Assembly: GCF_003049645.1 (NCBI RefSeq)
Contig: NZ_PYWK01000001.1
Location: 1,581,487 to 1,645,486, forward strand
Reading direction: 5' to 3'
Source of the DNA: Metasolibacillus fluoroglycofenilyticus
GTDB taxonomy: Bacteria; Bacillota; Bacilli; Bacillales_A; Planococcaceae
DNA length: 64,000 nt
Shown here: positions 17,108 to 26,791 of the stretch, one piece after another
Layout: each line of letters starts with the position of its first letter
Position numbering within the stretch: the first letter of the stretch is position 1
Notes under the pieces: generated by a model
What the model was told of the DNA's origin: nothing
Database searches by the model: none
The model's input: the letters and a program-made list of their open reading frames with translations, nothing else
Translations under genes and position numbers: made by a program

Positions 17108-17611
17108 ATGAATTTAAGTGCAGGGCATTGGCATGTAGGAACAGGAGCAGTGGGCATTATTGATGAAGTGACGGAGGCGAGGCGCGTTGTAAAATGTGTA
17201 GCAGGTTTGCTTCAGAATAAGGGGATGAAAGTACGGATTATTTTAGATGATTGTTCGACAAATCAGCGGCAAAATTTAAACTATTTAATTGCAGCACATC
17301 AAAAAGGGAAGGGGCTGCATGTCAGTGTGCATTTTAATGCAGTTGCACAGACGACGAATAATGGGTTAGGAACCGAGGTGCTTTATAGACGGAAAGAAAT
17401 GGAACTGCTTGCTTCTAAAATAAGTGCGGCAATTAGTCAGGTGAGTGGGTTGCGCAATCGTGGAGCAAAACAACGAACAGATTTAGCTTTTTTAAATGCT
17501 TTACCACAAGCAATACTTATTGAAGTGTGCTTCGTTAATTCAAAATATGATGTCGCATGCTATCAACGACACTTTTCCTTAATCTGTAAGGCGATTGCCG
17601 CTTGTTTTTAG
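17108..17611 (+). CDS. N-acetylmuramoyl-L-alanine amidase (Amidase_3)
   Basis: A 167-residue zinc amidase that cleaves the muramic acid-alanine bond. Metal ligands and catalytic residues are visible in order: SAGHWHVG (His), EVTEARRV (Glu), LHVSVHFNA (His) and AILIEVCFVN (catalytic Glu). There is no signal peptide or cell-wall-binding repeat, so it is a bare catalytic domain, as in some phage or sporulation amidases. The ATG at 17108 is seven bases after AAAGGGGG; an ATG at 17102 is too close. Confidence 0.85.
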   Translation: MNLSAGHWHVGTGAVGIIDEVTEARRVVKCVAGLLQNKGMKVRIILDDCSTNQRQNLNYLIAAHQKGKGLHVSVHFNAVAQTTNNGLGTEVLYRRKEMELLASKISAAISQVSGLRNRGAKQRTDLAFLNALPQAILIEVCFVNSKYDVACYQRHFSLICKAIAACF

Positions 17612-17642
17612 GTCTAAAGTATTGAATCGCTCAATTGAGGGC

Positions 17643-17702
17643 AAAATTCGCTCATAAACAGTACAAATCCGCTCGTAAAACCTCTAAATTCGCCCGTAAA
17701 TA
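17643..17702 (+). repeat. Three 20-nt mini-repeats (CGCTCATAAA type)
   Basis: Three consecutive 20-nt units start at 17643, 17663 and 17683, each with the core CGCTCATAAA / CGCTCGTAAA / CGCCCGTAAA at the same offset. A weaker unit precedes them at about 17620. They lie directly after the amidase gene and just before a MITE-like repeat. Confidence 0.7.
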
Positions 17703-17705
17703 AAG

Positions 17706-17912
17706 TGATTGCCTGAAAAGTCCATTTTGTTTTGACATCGTATTGAAATAAAGGTTTTCAACGCTCTGTTTTTGTTGGAGGGTAACACTGCTAAAGTCAA
17801 TATTCATCAAATTTTTAAAAGGGAAGCTCCCTATTTTTATGTAGTAATATTTGTGAAATTTCATCGCTACTGTTCAAAATGCCGGCTATACACGGCTTTT
17901 TGAACAGTTTTT
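17706..17912 (+). repeat. MITE-like dispersed repeat, copy B
   Basis: Begins GCCTGAAAAGTCCATTTTG and ends CGGCTATACACGGCTTTTTG plus AACAG; the middle matches copies at 21296 and 53349 closely. Its right end forms the last codons of the broken Rgg-like gene on the other strand. Confidence 0.78.
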
Positions 17913-18772
17913 TGCGCTTTTTTCTTTGCATTGAATGGAAATTTCATGTAGTAACACCGATAAATTTTCCTCCTCATCATAGAGCCTCATTAATGTCGTT
18001 AAATTGCTTATTTCTTCGTTATTTTGGCGGTCTAAATGAAACAGGCAAATGGCTTTATATGTGTAAATATAGCTGAGTATTTGGTAAGAGAGCTTTCTTT
18101 TAAATTGTTTATAGACACGCTCGAGCATTGTAAGGCATATGGCGTATTTCTTGTTTTCCAAATAAATAATGCACAAGTTCAAATGAAAATAAATTTTTAA
18201 ATAGGTTAAGTCTTTATAATAATCGTTATACATATCCAGACGTTTGATAACTACTTTTACAATTTCCACAGCTGAGTCAAGCGGAAACAAAAATAAGATA
18301 GAATTTAAAAGCTCTAGGTCATTAATATACGAATAATCTAATCTTTGCATATTTACCCAAATACCTTCTGCAATGAGACGGGCTTTCTGCAAGTCGTCTT
18401 GCTCTACTAAAACAAGTAGTGCTTGGTAAGCATCAACGAGCATTTCGATATAATCGTCTGCATGCTGCTCGAGATAATGCTGTGCAATTTTCAACTGCTT
18501 TTTAATTGCCATTGGGGTTGTCAAATCCATGTCTGCAAAAGCTCTCGTTATTTTTTCACGCTCGCTAATTTGATGTTGGAGATGGATATAAATAAACTCA
18601 TTTACCGTCATATTAAGCTTGTCAGCAAACTGCACAAGCGTTCGGCACTTATTGCGAGTTGTCCGCGCTCAATACGCGAGTATGTACCTTGTTGGGCAAT
18701 GCCGCATGCTAGCTGATTTTGCGTTAGTTGTCGATTTTTGCGTATTTTCTGTAATGTTGTTCCAAAGTTCAT
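17886..18772 (-). pseudogene. Rgg/MutR-like transcriptional regulator, frameshifted
   Basis: The minus strand from ATG 18772 (after AAGGTG) encodes an XRE-type helix-turn-helix: FGTTLQKIRKNRQLTQNQLA, then GTYSRIERGQLAISAERL. The frame is lost near 18640; the protein resumes one frame over as VQFADKLNMTVNEFIYIHL and runs about 245 residues of TPR-like helices, the Rgg/GadR/MutR design. One missing base between CGC and GTG explains the break. The C-terminus (NCSKSRV) is written by the end of repeat copy B, so the original 3' end has been replaced too. Divergent from the ABC exporter at 18938, which it may once have controlled. Confidence 0.8.
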
Positions 18773-18937
18773 TGTTTCACCTTCTAATATTCCGATTCGT
18801 ATATTTTGTTATGTAACGATGTTATTCTATTATACTGAAAAAGAACATGTTGAATAAAAAGTTTTGAGAATTTATGAAACATTTTTACAATCCAGCCGTA
18901 TATTGATTATCGGAGTTAAAGAAAGGAGATGGCTTAG

Positions 18938-19834
18938 TTGCTAGTATTACAAAATGTAACGAAGCGCTATAAGGACTTTACAGCGGTTCAAAGCTTGGAT
19001 TTTTCAATTTCACCTGGTGAGATTTTTGGATTAATAGGCCAAAATGGTGCAGGGAAAACGACGACGTTTCGCATGATTTTAGATTTACAGGAGACGACGG
19101 AGGGAGAGATTACGTGGGAAGGGGCCCCAATCAAGAGCGTTAATCGTGATTTGCTTGGTTATTTACCTGAAGAGCGTGGTATTTTTCCGCAAATGAAGGT
19201 AGAGGAGCAATTGATTTATTTTGGACAGCTGCGTGGCATGACAAAGGATGATTGCAAGAAAGAGGCAGATTTTTGGATTAAGCGTTTTGAGCTTGAGGAA
19301 AAGCGCAATGATAAGGCTGAAACATTATCCAAAGGAAATCAGCAAAAGGTACAGTTAATTGCTAGCTTCATTCATCGACCAAAGTTTTTAATTTTAGACG
19401 AGCCGTTTAGTGGTCTTGACCCAGTGAATAAAGATTTACTAAAAAATTCGATTTTATTTTTAAAAGAGCAAGGGATGACTATTTTATTTTCAAGTCACCA
19501 AATGGATAATGTCGAGGAGCTATGCGATCATTTATGTTTGTTAAAGCGTGGAGTCTCCCTGTTTTCAGGCTCACTCTTAGATTTGAAAAAGCAGTACGGC
19601 AAAACGAAATTAACGGTTCGTACACAGATGTCAAAAGAGGCACTTGCTGGCTTGCGTGGTGTTCTATCTGTGAAGGAAGAGAGAGATCAATATGTACTGA
19701 CTTTAGAAAATGAACATTATGCGAAGGATATTTTTGAAGTCGTGTCAGCAGGTACATATATTGAGAAATTCAGTTTAGATTATTTGTCACTAGACGAAAT
19801 TTTCAAAGACAAGGTAGGTGGCAATCATGTCTAA
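18938..19834 (+). CDS. ABC exporter ATP-binding protein (NatA/YhaQ-like)
   Basis: A 298-residue ATPase: Walker A GQNGAGKTTT, signature LSKGNQQKVQLIASF, Walker B FLILDEPFSGLDP, H-loop FSSHQMD. The C-terminal domain after residue 215 is typical of the NatA/YhaQ group, which pumps sodium or unknown substrates. Starts at TTG with GAAAGGAGAT upstream. Followed by its permease with an eight-base overlap. Function inferred from family and partner. Confidence 0.88.
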   Translation: MLVLQNVTKRYKDFTAVQSLDFSISPGEIFGLIGQNGAGKTTTFRMILDLQETTEGEITWEGAPIKSVNRDLLGYLPEERGIFPQMKVEEQLIYFGQLRGMTKDDCKKEADFWIKRFELEEKRNDKAETLSKGNQQKVQLIASFIHRPKFLILDEPFSGLDPVNKDLLKNSILFLKEQGMTILFSSHQMDNVEELCDHLCLLKRGVSLFSGSLLDLKKQYGKTKLTVRTQMSKEALAGLRGVLSVKEERDQYVLTLENEHYAKDIFEVVSAGTYIEKFSLDYLSLDEIFKDKVGGNHV

Positions 19835-21059
19835 GTTTTTCATTTTATTAAAGGAAAACTATAAGCAGAAGTTAAAAGCGAAATCATTTATTATTACTAC
19901 AGTTCTTTATATTTTAGGGATTTCATTAATTTTCTTCTGGTCTGATATAAAAGAAGCACTCTTTTCAAGCCAGCCAGATGAAATTATTTATGTGAATACA
20001 ACAAGCTTTGAGGTAGGCAAGATGCTGGAGGATGGAGATATTGTTTGGACCCAATTTGCTTCTACCCCCGATGCGGAACAAGCGTTGAAAAATGAAGGAT
20101 ATGATGCAGCGGTAGTTTTTTCGGCAGCAAATGCGACGTTAGAGGTAGAACTTTTATCGCTTAACCCACTGCCGCTAACAATGCAGCAAAAATTATCTAC
20201 TACTGCACATACAATTGGGCAGTTTTATGCAATGGACCAATTGAATTTAACGGCTGAGCAATCGGCACAATTATTAAATGCCGCGCCGCAAATCTCCATG
20301 AAAACGTTAAATGAAGCGGCTACGGATGGAAAGTCAGAGGAGCAAAAATCAGCAGGGATGTTCGTATCATATGTTGCTGGCTTCCTTGTGTATATATTTG
20401 TTATTTCATTTTTATCAATTGTTACTTCTGATGTAGCGTCAGAAAAGGGTTCACGCGCATTAGAAATGTTACTTGTTAGCGTAAAGGCAGAAACGCATTT
20501 TAAAGCGAAGGTAACAAGCATCTTTTTAGTTGCATTATCACAATTTGCATTGTTATTTGGAACGCTGTTTATCTTATTGAAAACAACAGATGGCGGCGCG
20601 AAATGGACGATGGTTAGTGAAATTTTAGCAGAGCTACATGGTCAATATTTACTCTATGTCGCAGCTTTTTTACTTGTCACAATTTTCTTGTTTTTAATTA
20701 TTGGTGCATTGCTTGGCTCACTCGTATCCAAACCAGAGGAAGCTTCACAGGCGATGATGCCTGCAATGATTTTAGTCATTGTCGCTTTCTTTATTATGGT
20801 GACAGCTACATCTAATCCTGATACATTATTAGTAAAAATAGGTTCATATGTACCTTTTACATCTGGTATGGTTATGCCAATGCGCATCGGTGCAACAGAT
20901 TTAGGGGTGCTTGAGCCGCTACTATCTTTAGCTATTTTAGTCGCTTCGACATTTGCAATGTATTTAGTAAGCATCTCCTTCTATAAACGCAGTGTGTTAA
21001 CATACTCGACAGGTGGCTTAATTCAAAAAATTAAAACGGTCTTTAAAGTAACAACATAA
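19827..21059 (+). CDS. ABC-2 permease (NatB/YhaP-like)
   Basis: A 410-residue membrane protein: one N-terminal segment (about 20-37), an extracytoplasmic domain of about 140 residues, then five or six C-terminal segments. EKGSRALEMLLVSVKAETHFKAK is the classic NatB/YhaP linker. The ATG at 19827, six bases after AGGTGG, is preferred over an upstream in-frame GTG. Pairs with the ATPase at 18938. Confidence 0.88.
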   Translation: MSKFFILLKENYKQKLKAKSFIITTVLYILGISLIFFWSDIKEALFSSQPDEIIYVNTTSFEVGKMLEDGDIVWTQFASTPDAEQALKNEGYDAAVVFSAANATLEVELLSLNPLPLTMQQKLSTTAHTIGQFYAMDQLNLTAEQSAQLLNAAPQISMKTLNEAATDGKSEEQKSAGMFVSYVAGFLVYIFVISFLSIVTSDVASEKGSRALEMLLVSVKAETHFKAKVTSIFLVALSQFALLFGTLFILLKTTDGGAKWTMVSEILAELHGQYLLYVAAFLLVTIFLFLIIGALLGSLVSKPEEASQAMMPAMILVIVAFFIMVTATSNPDTLLVKIGSYVPFTSGMVMPMRIGATDLGVLEPLLSLAILVASTFAMYLVSISFYKRSVLTYSTGGLIQKIKTVFKVTT

Positions 21060-21060
21060 A

Positions 21061-21134
21061 GGGCGTCCAGTAAGCCGTGTGATAGCCGGCTTTGAAAATG
21101 AGAGGAAAACACTGCTTTTAGCGGTGTTTTTTTA
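21061..21134 (+). terminator. Hairpin fragment of dispersed repeat plus terminator
   Basis: GGGCGTCCAGTAAGCCGTGT...AGCCGGCTT is a partial copy of the repeat-end hairpin. Next, ACACTGC and GCGGTGT form a small hairpin ending in seven T (about 21108-21134), a likely terminator for the NatAB-like pair. From 21135 to 21295 only further degenerate repeat-like sequence is seen. Confidence 0.6.
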
Positions 21135-21295
21135 TGTGAAGAGAATGGGACGTATTTCTTTCAGAGCGTGACCGAAATGCCGTGTGGTAGCTGGGGTTAG
21201 GGAAAATATAGCGAGAGTTATCTTTGAATACGAGGCGTTCTTTTTAAAATCAAGGTTAATCAATTCGCCTGACAGTAACTTCAATAGAAGATGTC

Positions 21296-21502
21296 AGGAT
21301 TGTCGGAAAAGCTCATTTTATTTTGAGAGCGCATTGAAATAAAGATTTTCATCGCCCTACTTTTATTGAAGGGTAACACTGCTAAAGCCAGTGTTCATCC
21401 CATTTTAAAAGACGCCTTCTCTATTTAATTGAGTCAATATTTTGTAAAACATTATCGCCACTGTCCACAATGCCGGTTATGCACGGCTTTTTGGACAGCC
21501 CC
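21296..21502 (+). repeat. MITE-like dispersed repeat, copy C
   Basis: Begins ATTGTCGGAAAAGCTCATT and ends GCACGGCTTTTTGGACAGCC; the middle aligns with copies B and D. No coding capacity. It lies about 115 bp upstream of the BmrC-like gene. Confidence 0.78.
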
Positions 21503-21617
21503 TTCAGCCCTTCGACTGAAATATTTCAAAAATCGAAACAAATAATTGAAATACTATTCAATAATGTTCGAATATTTGTTAAAATAGGCAGGTCAAAATA
21601 TAAAGGTGGGAGAAACA

Positions 21618-23369
21618 ATGAAAGTATTTCGAAAGCTCGGCTGGTTTTTTAAAGAGCGCCGTCGCGAGTATTTTATCGGTCTTTTCATGTTAACGCTTGT
21701 AGCGATTTTACAGCTTGTTCCACCGAAAGTAATTGGTTATACAATTGATGAAATCGGTGATGGGACGTTAACAGCAGGCTCTTTAACAAAATGGGTAGGG
21801 ATAATTGTTGCGGTAGCAATATTGATGTATGTACTGCGCTATTACTGGCGTAAAATGATTTTTGGCTCGTCTAACTATTTAGCAAAAAATTTGCGAGAAA
21901 AATTGTTTCGTCATTTTACAAAGATGTCGCCTTCCTTTTATCAACAACGACGTGTTGGAGACTTAATGGCACACGCCACGAATGATATTTCCGCTGTACA
22001 GCAGACGGCAGGTGGGGGTGTACTCACATTATTTGATTCGATTACGACAGGTACTTTTGTTATTTTAGCGATGGCGATTACGATTGATTGGCGCTTAACG
22101 CTAATCGCATTAATACCGATGCCATTTATGGCCTTGCTGACAAACTATTACGGCAAGCTATTACATGAGCGCTTTCGCCATGCACAAGCAGCCTTTTCTG
22201 ATTTAAACGATAAAACGCAGGAAAGCATTTCAGGTATGAAGGTTATTAAAACATTTGGGCAGCAGGGTGATGATATCGAGGACTTTACACGTTTATCTGA
22301 TGATGTTGTGGAGAAAAATATGCGTGTTGCAAAAATTGATTCACTTTTTGACCCAACGATTAGCCTTGTTATTGGCGTTAGCTTTTTCTTGAGTTTAGCT
22401 TTTGGTGCCAAATTTATTATGGAAGAGGCAATGACAATTGGTGATTTAATTGCCTTTACTACATATTTAGGCTTGCTTGTTTGGCCGATGCTAGCGATTG
22501 GCATGTTATTTAATATTGTGGAACGAGGCTCTGCTTCCTATGACCGCATCGAGCAGTTATTGAATGAGCCGATTGAAATTAAAGATAAAACGGGCGCATA
22601 TGATGTGCGACCAAAAGGACATTTATCTTTCCATGTTGATTCCTTTACATTCCCGGGCGATGCAAGGCCATCTTTAACGAATGTGCATTTTGATTTACAG
22701 CAGGGGCAGACACTTGGCATTGTCGGTAAGACAGGCTCTGGAAAAACAGCGATATTAAAGTTGCTCTTACGTGAATTTGAAGGCTATAAAGGGCATATTA
22801 CGTACGGTGATATTTCAATTGATGATTATACGATGCTGGCACTGCGCGAGGCTATTGGTTATGTACCACAGGATCATTTTTTATTTTCATCAACGATTTA
22901 CAAAAATATTGCCTTTACAAACCCGCAGGCAGCAAAAGAAAAGGTGGAGCATGCAGCTACCTTAGCTTATATTCATGAGGATATTTTACAATTTACAAAA
23001 GGCTACGACACGATTGTCGGTGAACGTGGCGTTTCTTTGTCAGGGGGGCAAAAGCAACGTATTTCCATTGCCCGTGCATTGATGATGGAGCCTGAGCTAT
23101 TAATTTTAGACGACTCACTGTCGGCTGTAGATGCGAAAACGGAGGAAGCGATTTTACAAGCATTAAAGGCTTCACGTGAAAACGAAACAACGATTATTAC
23201 GTCTCACCGCCTAAGTGCCATCCAGCATGCACATATCATTATCGTTATGCATGAAGGAACGGTTGTGGAGAAAGGGACACATGAGGAGTTAATGAGCTTA
23301 CGAGGTCGTTATTATGAAATGTATGAATTACAGCAGCTAGAACAGCAAGTAGAGAAAGGGGGAATGTAG
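21618..23369 (+). CDS. Heterodimeric multidrug ABC transporter subunit, BmrC/YheI-like
   Basis: A 583-residue half-transporter: six membrane helices (residues about 15-300), then an ATPase domain with Walker A GKTGSGKTA, canonical signature SLSGGQKQRISIARAL and Walker B LLILDDSLSAVD. The catalytic Glu after Walker B is replaced by Asp, as expected for the degenerate subunit of a heterodimer. The ATG at 21618 follows AAAGGTGGGAG. One base separates its stop from the partner gene's start. Exports drugs in characterised relatives. Confidence 0.9.
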   Translation: MKVFRKLGWFFKERRREYFIGLFMLTLVAILQLVPPKVIGYTIDEIGDGTLTAGSLTKWVGIIVAVAILMYVLRYYWRKMIFGSSNYLAKNLREKLFRHFTKMSPSFYQQRRVGDLMAHATNDISAVQQTAGGGVLTLFDSITTGTFVILAMAITIDWRLTLIALIPMPFMALLTNYYGKLLHERFRHAQAAFSDLNDKTQESISGMKVIKTFGQQGDDIEDFTRLSDDVVEKNMRVAKIDSLFDPTISLVIGVSFFLSLAFGAKFIMEEAMTIGDLIAFTTYLGLLVWPMLAIGMLFNIVERGSASYDRIEQLLNEPIEIKDKTGAYDVRPKGHLSFHVDSFTFPGDARPSLTNVHFDLQQGQTLGIVGKTGSGKTAILKLLLREFEGYKGHITYGDISIDDYTMLALREAIGYVPQDHFLFSSTIYKNIAFTNPQAAKEKVEHAATLAYIHEDILQFTKGYDTIVGERGVSLSGGQKQRISIARALMMEPELLILDDSLSAVDAKTEEAILQALKASRENETTIITSHRLSAIQHAHIIIVMHEGTVVEKGTHEELMSLRGRYYEMYELQQLEQQVEKGGM

Positions 23370-23370
23370 C

Positions 23371-25143
23371 ATGGAAAAACAGCCAACCTTTTCACGGAAA
23401 GAGCAAGCTGCTATTTTAAAACGTTTATTGCGCTACTTAATTCCTCATAAAAAAGCGGTTGTTATTGCACTTGCTTTACTCGTTTTAACGGTTACTGGGG
23501 ATGTGCTCGGACCGTATCTGATTAAAATCTTTTTAGATGACCATGTAGCGATTGGCAATTTTGAAACGAAGCCAATACTCATTTTAGCGATTAGCTATGC
23601 GGTAATTCAAATTCTAAATGTAATTATTAGCTATTTGCAGCTAGTGAAATTCCAGGAAATTGCGCTGAAAATTATTCAGCAACTACGCATTGATGTATTT
23701 ACGAAAATTCATCAGCTAGGCATGCGTTATTTTGACCGTGTACCAGCTGGTTCCATTGTTTCAAGGGCGACAAACGATACCGAAGCAATTAAGGATATGT
23801 TTGTTGGTGTATTAATTAGCTTTGTACAGGCAGGGTTTTTAATTGTCGGTGTCTATATCGCAATGTTTTTAATGAATCCTGTACTTGCTTTATTTGCTTT
23901 AGTGCTGCTACCGATCGTTATTTATATTATTTATTTATATCGCAAATATAGTTCAGTCGTTTATATGGAAATGCGTGAAAAGCTGAGTGAATTGAATGCT
24001 AAACTTGCGGAATCTTTATCTGGTATGAGCATTGTGCAGGCATTCCGCCAAGAAAAGCGCTTTAATGACGAGTTTGACGATATTAATGAAAAGCACTATA
24101 AGGCAATGATGGACAATACAAAGCTAAACAGCTTGTTGCTACGTCCTGTTGTCGATTTGGTTTATTTTGCAGCCATCGTGCTACTGCTTTTGTATTTTGG
24201 TAAAACATCGCTAGAAACAGCTGTTGAGATAGGGGTTGTGTATGCGTTTATTACGTATATTAACCGCTTCTTTGAGCCGATTAATCAAGTGATGGAGCGT
24301 TTAGCCATCTTCCAGCAGGCACTCGTTGCAGCCTCTCGTGTGTTTATCTTATTAGATGAAGAGGAGCTTGAGCCAATGCAGCAAAATCTAGCTGGCAAAA
24401 TTTCAGATGGTCGCATTGAATTTAAAGATGTGACATTTAGCTACGATGGGCAAAAGGATGTGTTAAAAAATATTTCCTTTACAGTTAATCCGGGTGAAAC
24501 AGTAGCACTTGTAGGACATACAGGTAGCGGTAAAAGCTCGATTATCAATTTATTAATGCGCTTTTACGAGTTTGAAAAAGGTGATATTTGCATTGATGGT
24601 CAGTCAATTAAAGCTTTTAGCCAAGAGGAAATTCGCCATAAATTAGGGCTTGTCCTACAAGATCCGTTTTTATTTTATGGAACGATTGAAAGTAATATCC
24701 GTTTATATAATAAGGAGTTAACTGATATTGATGTGGAGAAGGCTGCAGAATTTGTGCAGGCAGACCAGTTCATTAATACGCTACCTGATAAATATAAGCA
24801 AAAGGTGACGGAGCGCGGCTCGACATTTTCAAGTGGGCAGCGTCAATTGCTTGCATTTGCACGAACAATTGCGACGAATCCAAAAGTGCTTGTCTTGGAT
24901 GAAGCAACTGCTGCTATTGATACGGAAACTGAGGTTGCCATTCAGCATTCTTTAGAGAAAATGCGAAAAGGGCGTACAACAATTGCAATTGCCCACCGCT
25001 TATCAACGATTCAAGATGCTGAACAAATTTTAGTGCTGCACCAAGGAGAAATTAAAGAGCGCGGCACACACCAAGAGCTACTTGCACAACAAGGCTTGTA
25101 TTATAAAATGTATTTATTACAAAACGGTATAACAAGCTTATAG
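23371..25143 (+). CDS. Heterodimeric multidrug ABC transporter subunit, BmrD/YheH-like
   Basis: A 590-residue half-transporter with six helices (about 25-320) and an ATPase domain: Walker A GHTGSGKSS, Walker B LVLDEATAAID with the catalytic Glu present, and an altered signature FSSGQRQLLAFAR (SSGQ instead of SGGQ). It complements the partner: canonical catalytic Glu here, canonical signature there, so one functional ATP site results. B. subtilis YheH is longer (about 670 residues), so this copy is compact. Confidence 0.9.
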   Translation: MEKQPTFSRKEQAAILKRLLRYLIPHKKAVVIALALLVLTVTGDVLGPYLIKIFLDDHVAIGNFETKPILILAISYAVIQILNVIISYLQLVKFQEIALKIIQQLRIDVFTKIHQLGMRYFDRVPAGSIVSRATNDTEAIKDMFVGVLISFVQAGFLIVGVYIAMFLMNPVLALFALVLLPIVIYIIYLYRKYSSVVYMEMREKLSELNAKLAESLSGMSIVQAFRQEKRFNDEFDDINEKHYKAMMDNTKLNSLLLRPVVDLVYFAAIVLLLLYFGKTSLETAVEIGVVYAFITYINRFFEPINQVMERLAIFQQALVAASRVFILLDEEELEPMQQNLAGKISDGRIEFKDVTFSYDGQKDVLKNISFTVNPGETVALVGHTGSGKSSIINLLMRFYEFEKGDICIDGQSIKAFSQEEIRHKLGLVLQDPFLFYGTIESNIRLYNKELTDIDVEKAAEFVQADQFINTLPDKYKQKVTERGSTFSSGQRQLLAFARTIATNPKVLVLDEATAAIDTETEVAIQHSLEKMRKGRTTIAIAHRLSTIQDAEQILVLHQGEIKERGTHQELLAQQGLYYKMYLLQNGITSL

Positions 25144-25154
25144 AAATAAAAAAC

Positions 25155-25185
25155 AAACACCAAGGCGCGATAGCTTTGGTGTTTT
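25155..25185 (+). terminator. Terminator of the BmrCD-like pair
   Basis: AACACCAAG and CTTTGGTGTT pair and are followed by T-rich sequence. Confidence 0.82.
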
Positions 25186-25258
25186 ACTTATGGTCGTTCT
25201 ATTGGGGACTTTTCATTTTCTATAGTGAAAACCTATCATACAACCTTCGCATATTTAG

Positions 25259-25438
25259 TTAACGATAGCCATCAAAAGTAAGTTGATAAATATCGGGTTT
25301 CGTTGAATTTTCCCAAAAGTCATATCCGATGAAACTATTAAAATAATTCAATATGCAAGTCATGATATTTCTATGTGTACCTAAGGCAATATTTTTATAC
25401 TGATTGTTGTCCAAAAGTCCTTTGATTACAGATAGCAT
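25259..25438 (-). pseudogene. C-terminal remnant of a histidine phosphatase-family protein
   Basis: The minus strand encodes MLSVIKGLLDNNQYKNIALG followed by THRNIMTCILNYFN, FIGYDFWENSTKPDIYQLTF and a stop. This resembles the end of phosphoglycerate-mutase-like phosphatases (…THGNLM…, …FWxxLTNPDVY). The Gly of THGN is Arg here and the N-terminal RHGE half is missing, so the fragment is dead. The remaining gap up to RarD (25440-25750) holds small hairpins, including CGGATG...CATCCG followed by TTTTG at about 25617-25655, but no gene. Confidence 0.5.
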
Positions 25439-25750
25439 TGTGATGGAAATGATGAATGGGCGTGAATGGTTGTGATGGAACTTCTATTTTTGTTTCAACC
25501 GAAAAACCACTCACGCGCAACAAATGAGTGACCAATATCATGCTTCCTAGGGAGGTATGTTTAGATGTGTGAATTACGGCTTTTAAACTAAGAGGAGCTC
25601 GAGGATGATAAGCGCGGATGAGGAGAGAAACAGCTCCCCCACATCCGTTTTGTTATTACGAATGCTTTAAAAAAGTTTCTCTTTGTTGAAGTGGAGGAAA
25701 TATATTTTATGTTATTATAGGAGCGTGAGAGAAGATAGGAGATGCCTGAG

Positions 25751-26656
25751 ATGAGTGAAGAGAGAAAAGGAATAGTGTATACATTTTTAGCGTATGCGAT
25801 GTGGGGTGTGTTGCCTCTTTTTTGGAAGCTACTAGAGCATGTTGATAGTGTAGAAGTGTTAGTGGGGCGTGTTGTTTGGTCGTTTATTTTTACAGTGCTT
25901 GCCATTTTGATGATTGGGCAAAGGAGCGCATTGTTTGGCGATTTACAGTATTTATGGCAGCATAAAAAGCAGCTCGTTTCGTTAGTAGCCGCTTCATTTA
26001 TGATTACGGTCAATTGGTTTGTTTTTATTTATGCGGTGAATAGTCATCAAATGCTTGAAACGAGCCTCGGCTATTATATTAATCCGTTGATTTCGGTTTT
26101 GTTTGGGATGCTTTTTTTCAAGGAGCGATTGACGCGTGTACAGCTTGGTGCTGTGCTGATTGCGCTAGTAGGTGTGCTTATTATGACAATCAATTATGCA
26201 CGACTTCCTTGGATTGCCCTTTGTTTAGCTTTTAGCTTTGCGACTTACGGGGTATTGAAGAAAAGGGTTGTGCTAGATGCACTACGTGGTTTGGCAATTG
26301 AAACATTATTTACATTGCCGATTGCCCTTATTTTATATGCCTATTTATTCCAAAAAGGAACCGCTTCGTTTTTACATATTAGCTTATCGACAGACGTATT
26401 GCTGATGGCAAGTGGTGTTGTGACGGCAATTCCCTTGATTTGCTTTGCGAAAGGAGCACAGCGCATTCCGCTTTATTTAATTGGCTTTTTACAATATATA
26501 GCGCCGACAACGATGTTAATAATAGGTGTTGTTTTGTATAAGGAGCCGTTTACAAAGATGGAGATATTGGCATTTTCCGCTATTTGGTTAGCCCTCGCGC
26601 TTTTCTCCCTTTCTACGTTGCGAGAGCAGCTCATGAAAAAGCGCAAACTAGCATAA
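25751..26656 (+). CDS. rarD: EamA-family transporter RarD
   Basis: A 301-residue protein with ten predicted membrane segments in two EamA repeats. KGIVYTFLAYAMWGVLPLFWKLL at the N-terminus and NWFVFIYAVNSHQMLETSLGYYINPL after the third helix are typical of RarD. Family members are permeases of the drug/metabolite superfamily; RarD was named for chloramphenicol sensitivity and its substrate is unsettled. ATG 25751 is nine bases past AGGAG; ATG 25742 is too close. Confidence 0.9.
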   Translation: MSEERKGIVYTFLAYAMWGVLPLFWKLLEHVDSVEVLVGRVVWSFIFTVLAILMIGQRSALFGDLQYLWQHKKQLVSLVAASFMITVNWFVFIYAVNSHQMLETSLGYYINPLISVLFGMLFFKERLTRVQLGAVLIALVGVLIMTINYARLPWIALCLAFSFATYGVLKKRVVLDALRGLAIETLFTLPIALILYAYLFQKGTASFLHISLSTDVLLMASGVVTAIPLICFAKGAQRIPLYLIGFLQYIAPTTMLIIGVVLYKEPFTKMEILAFSAIWLALALFSLSTLREQLMKKRKLA

Positions 26657-26791
26657 AGCCGAAAGTAAGTCCATTAATATGAAAGGCTGTTTCACTATTT
26701 TGCCATAAAAGTTTCACAGTCGAAACAAGCGCATTTTCTTGTACAATTTGATACGATGAAAGCATGACAGTAAGGGAGCGAAAAAAGAAAT

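Noticed and set aside
25604-25669. 21-codon frame after GAGGAGCTCGAGG upstream of rarD
   Set aside because: It runs through a terminator-like hairpin (CGGATG...CATCCG) and has no supporting pattern; kept only as a leader structure note.
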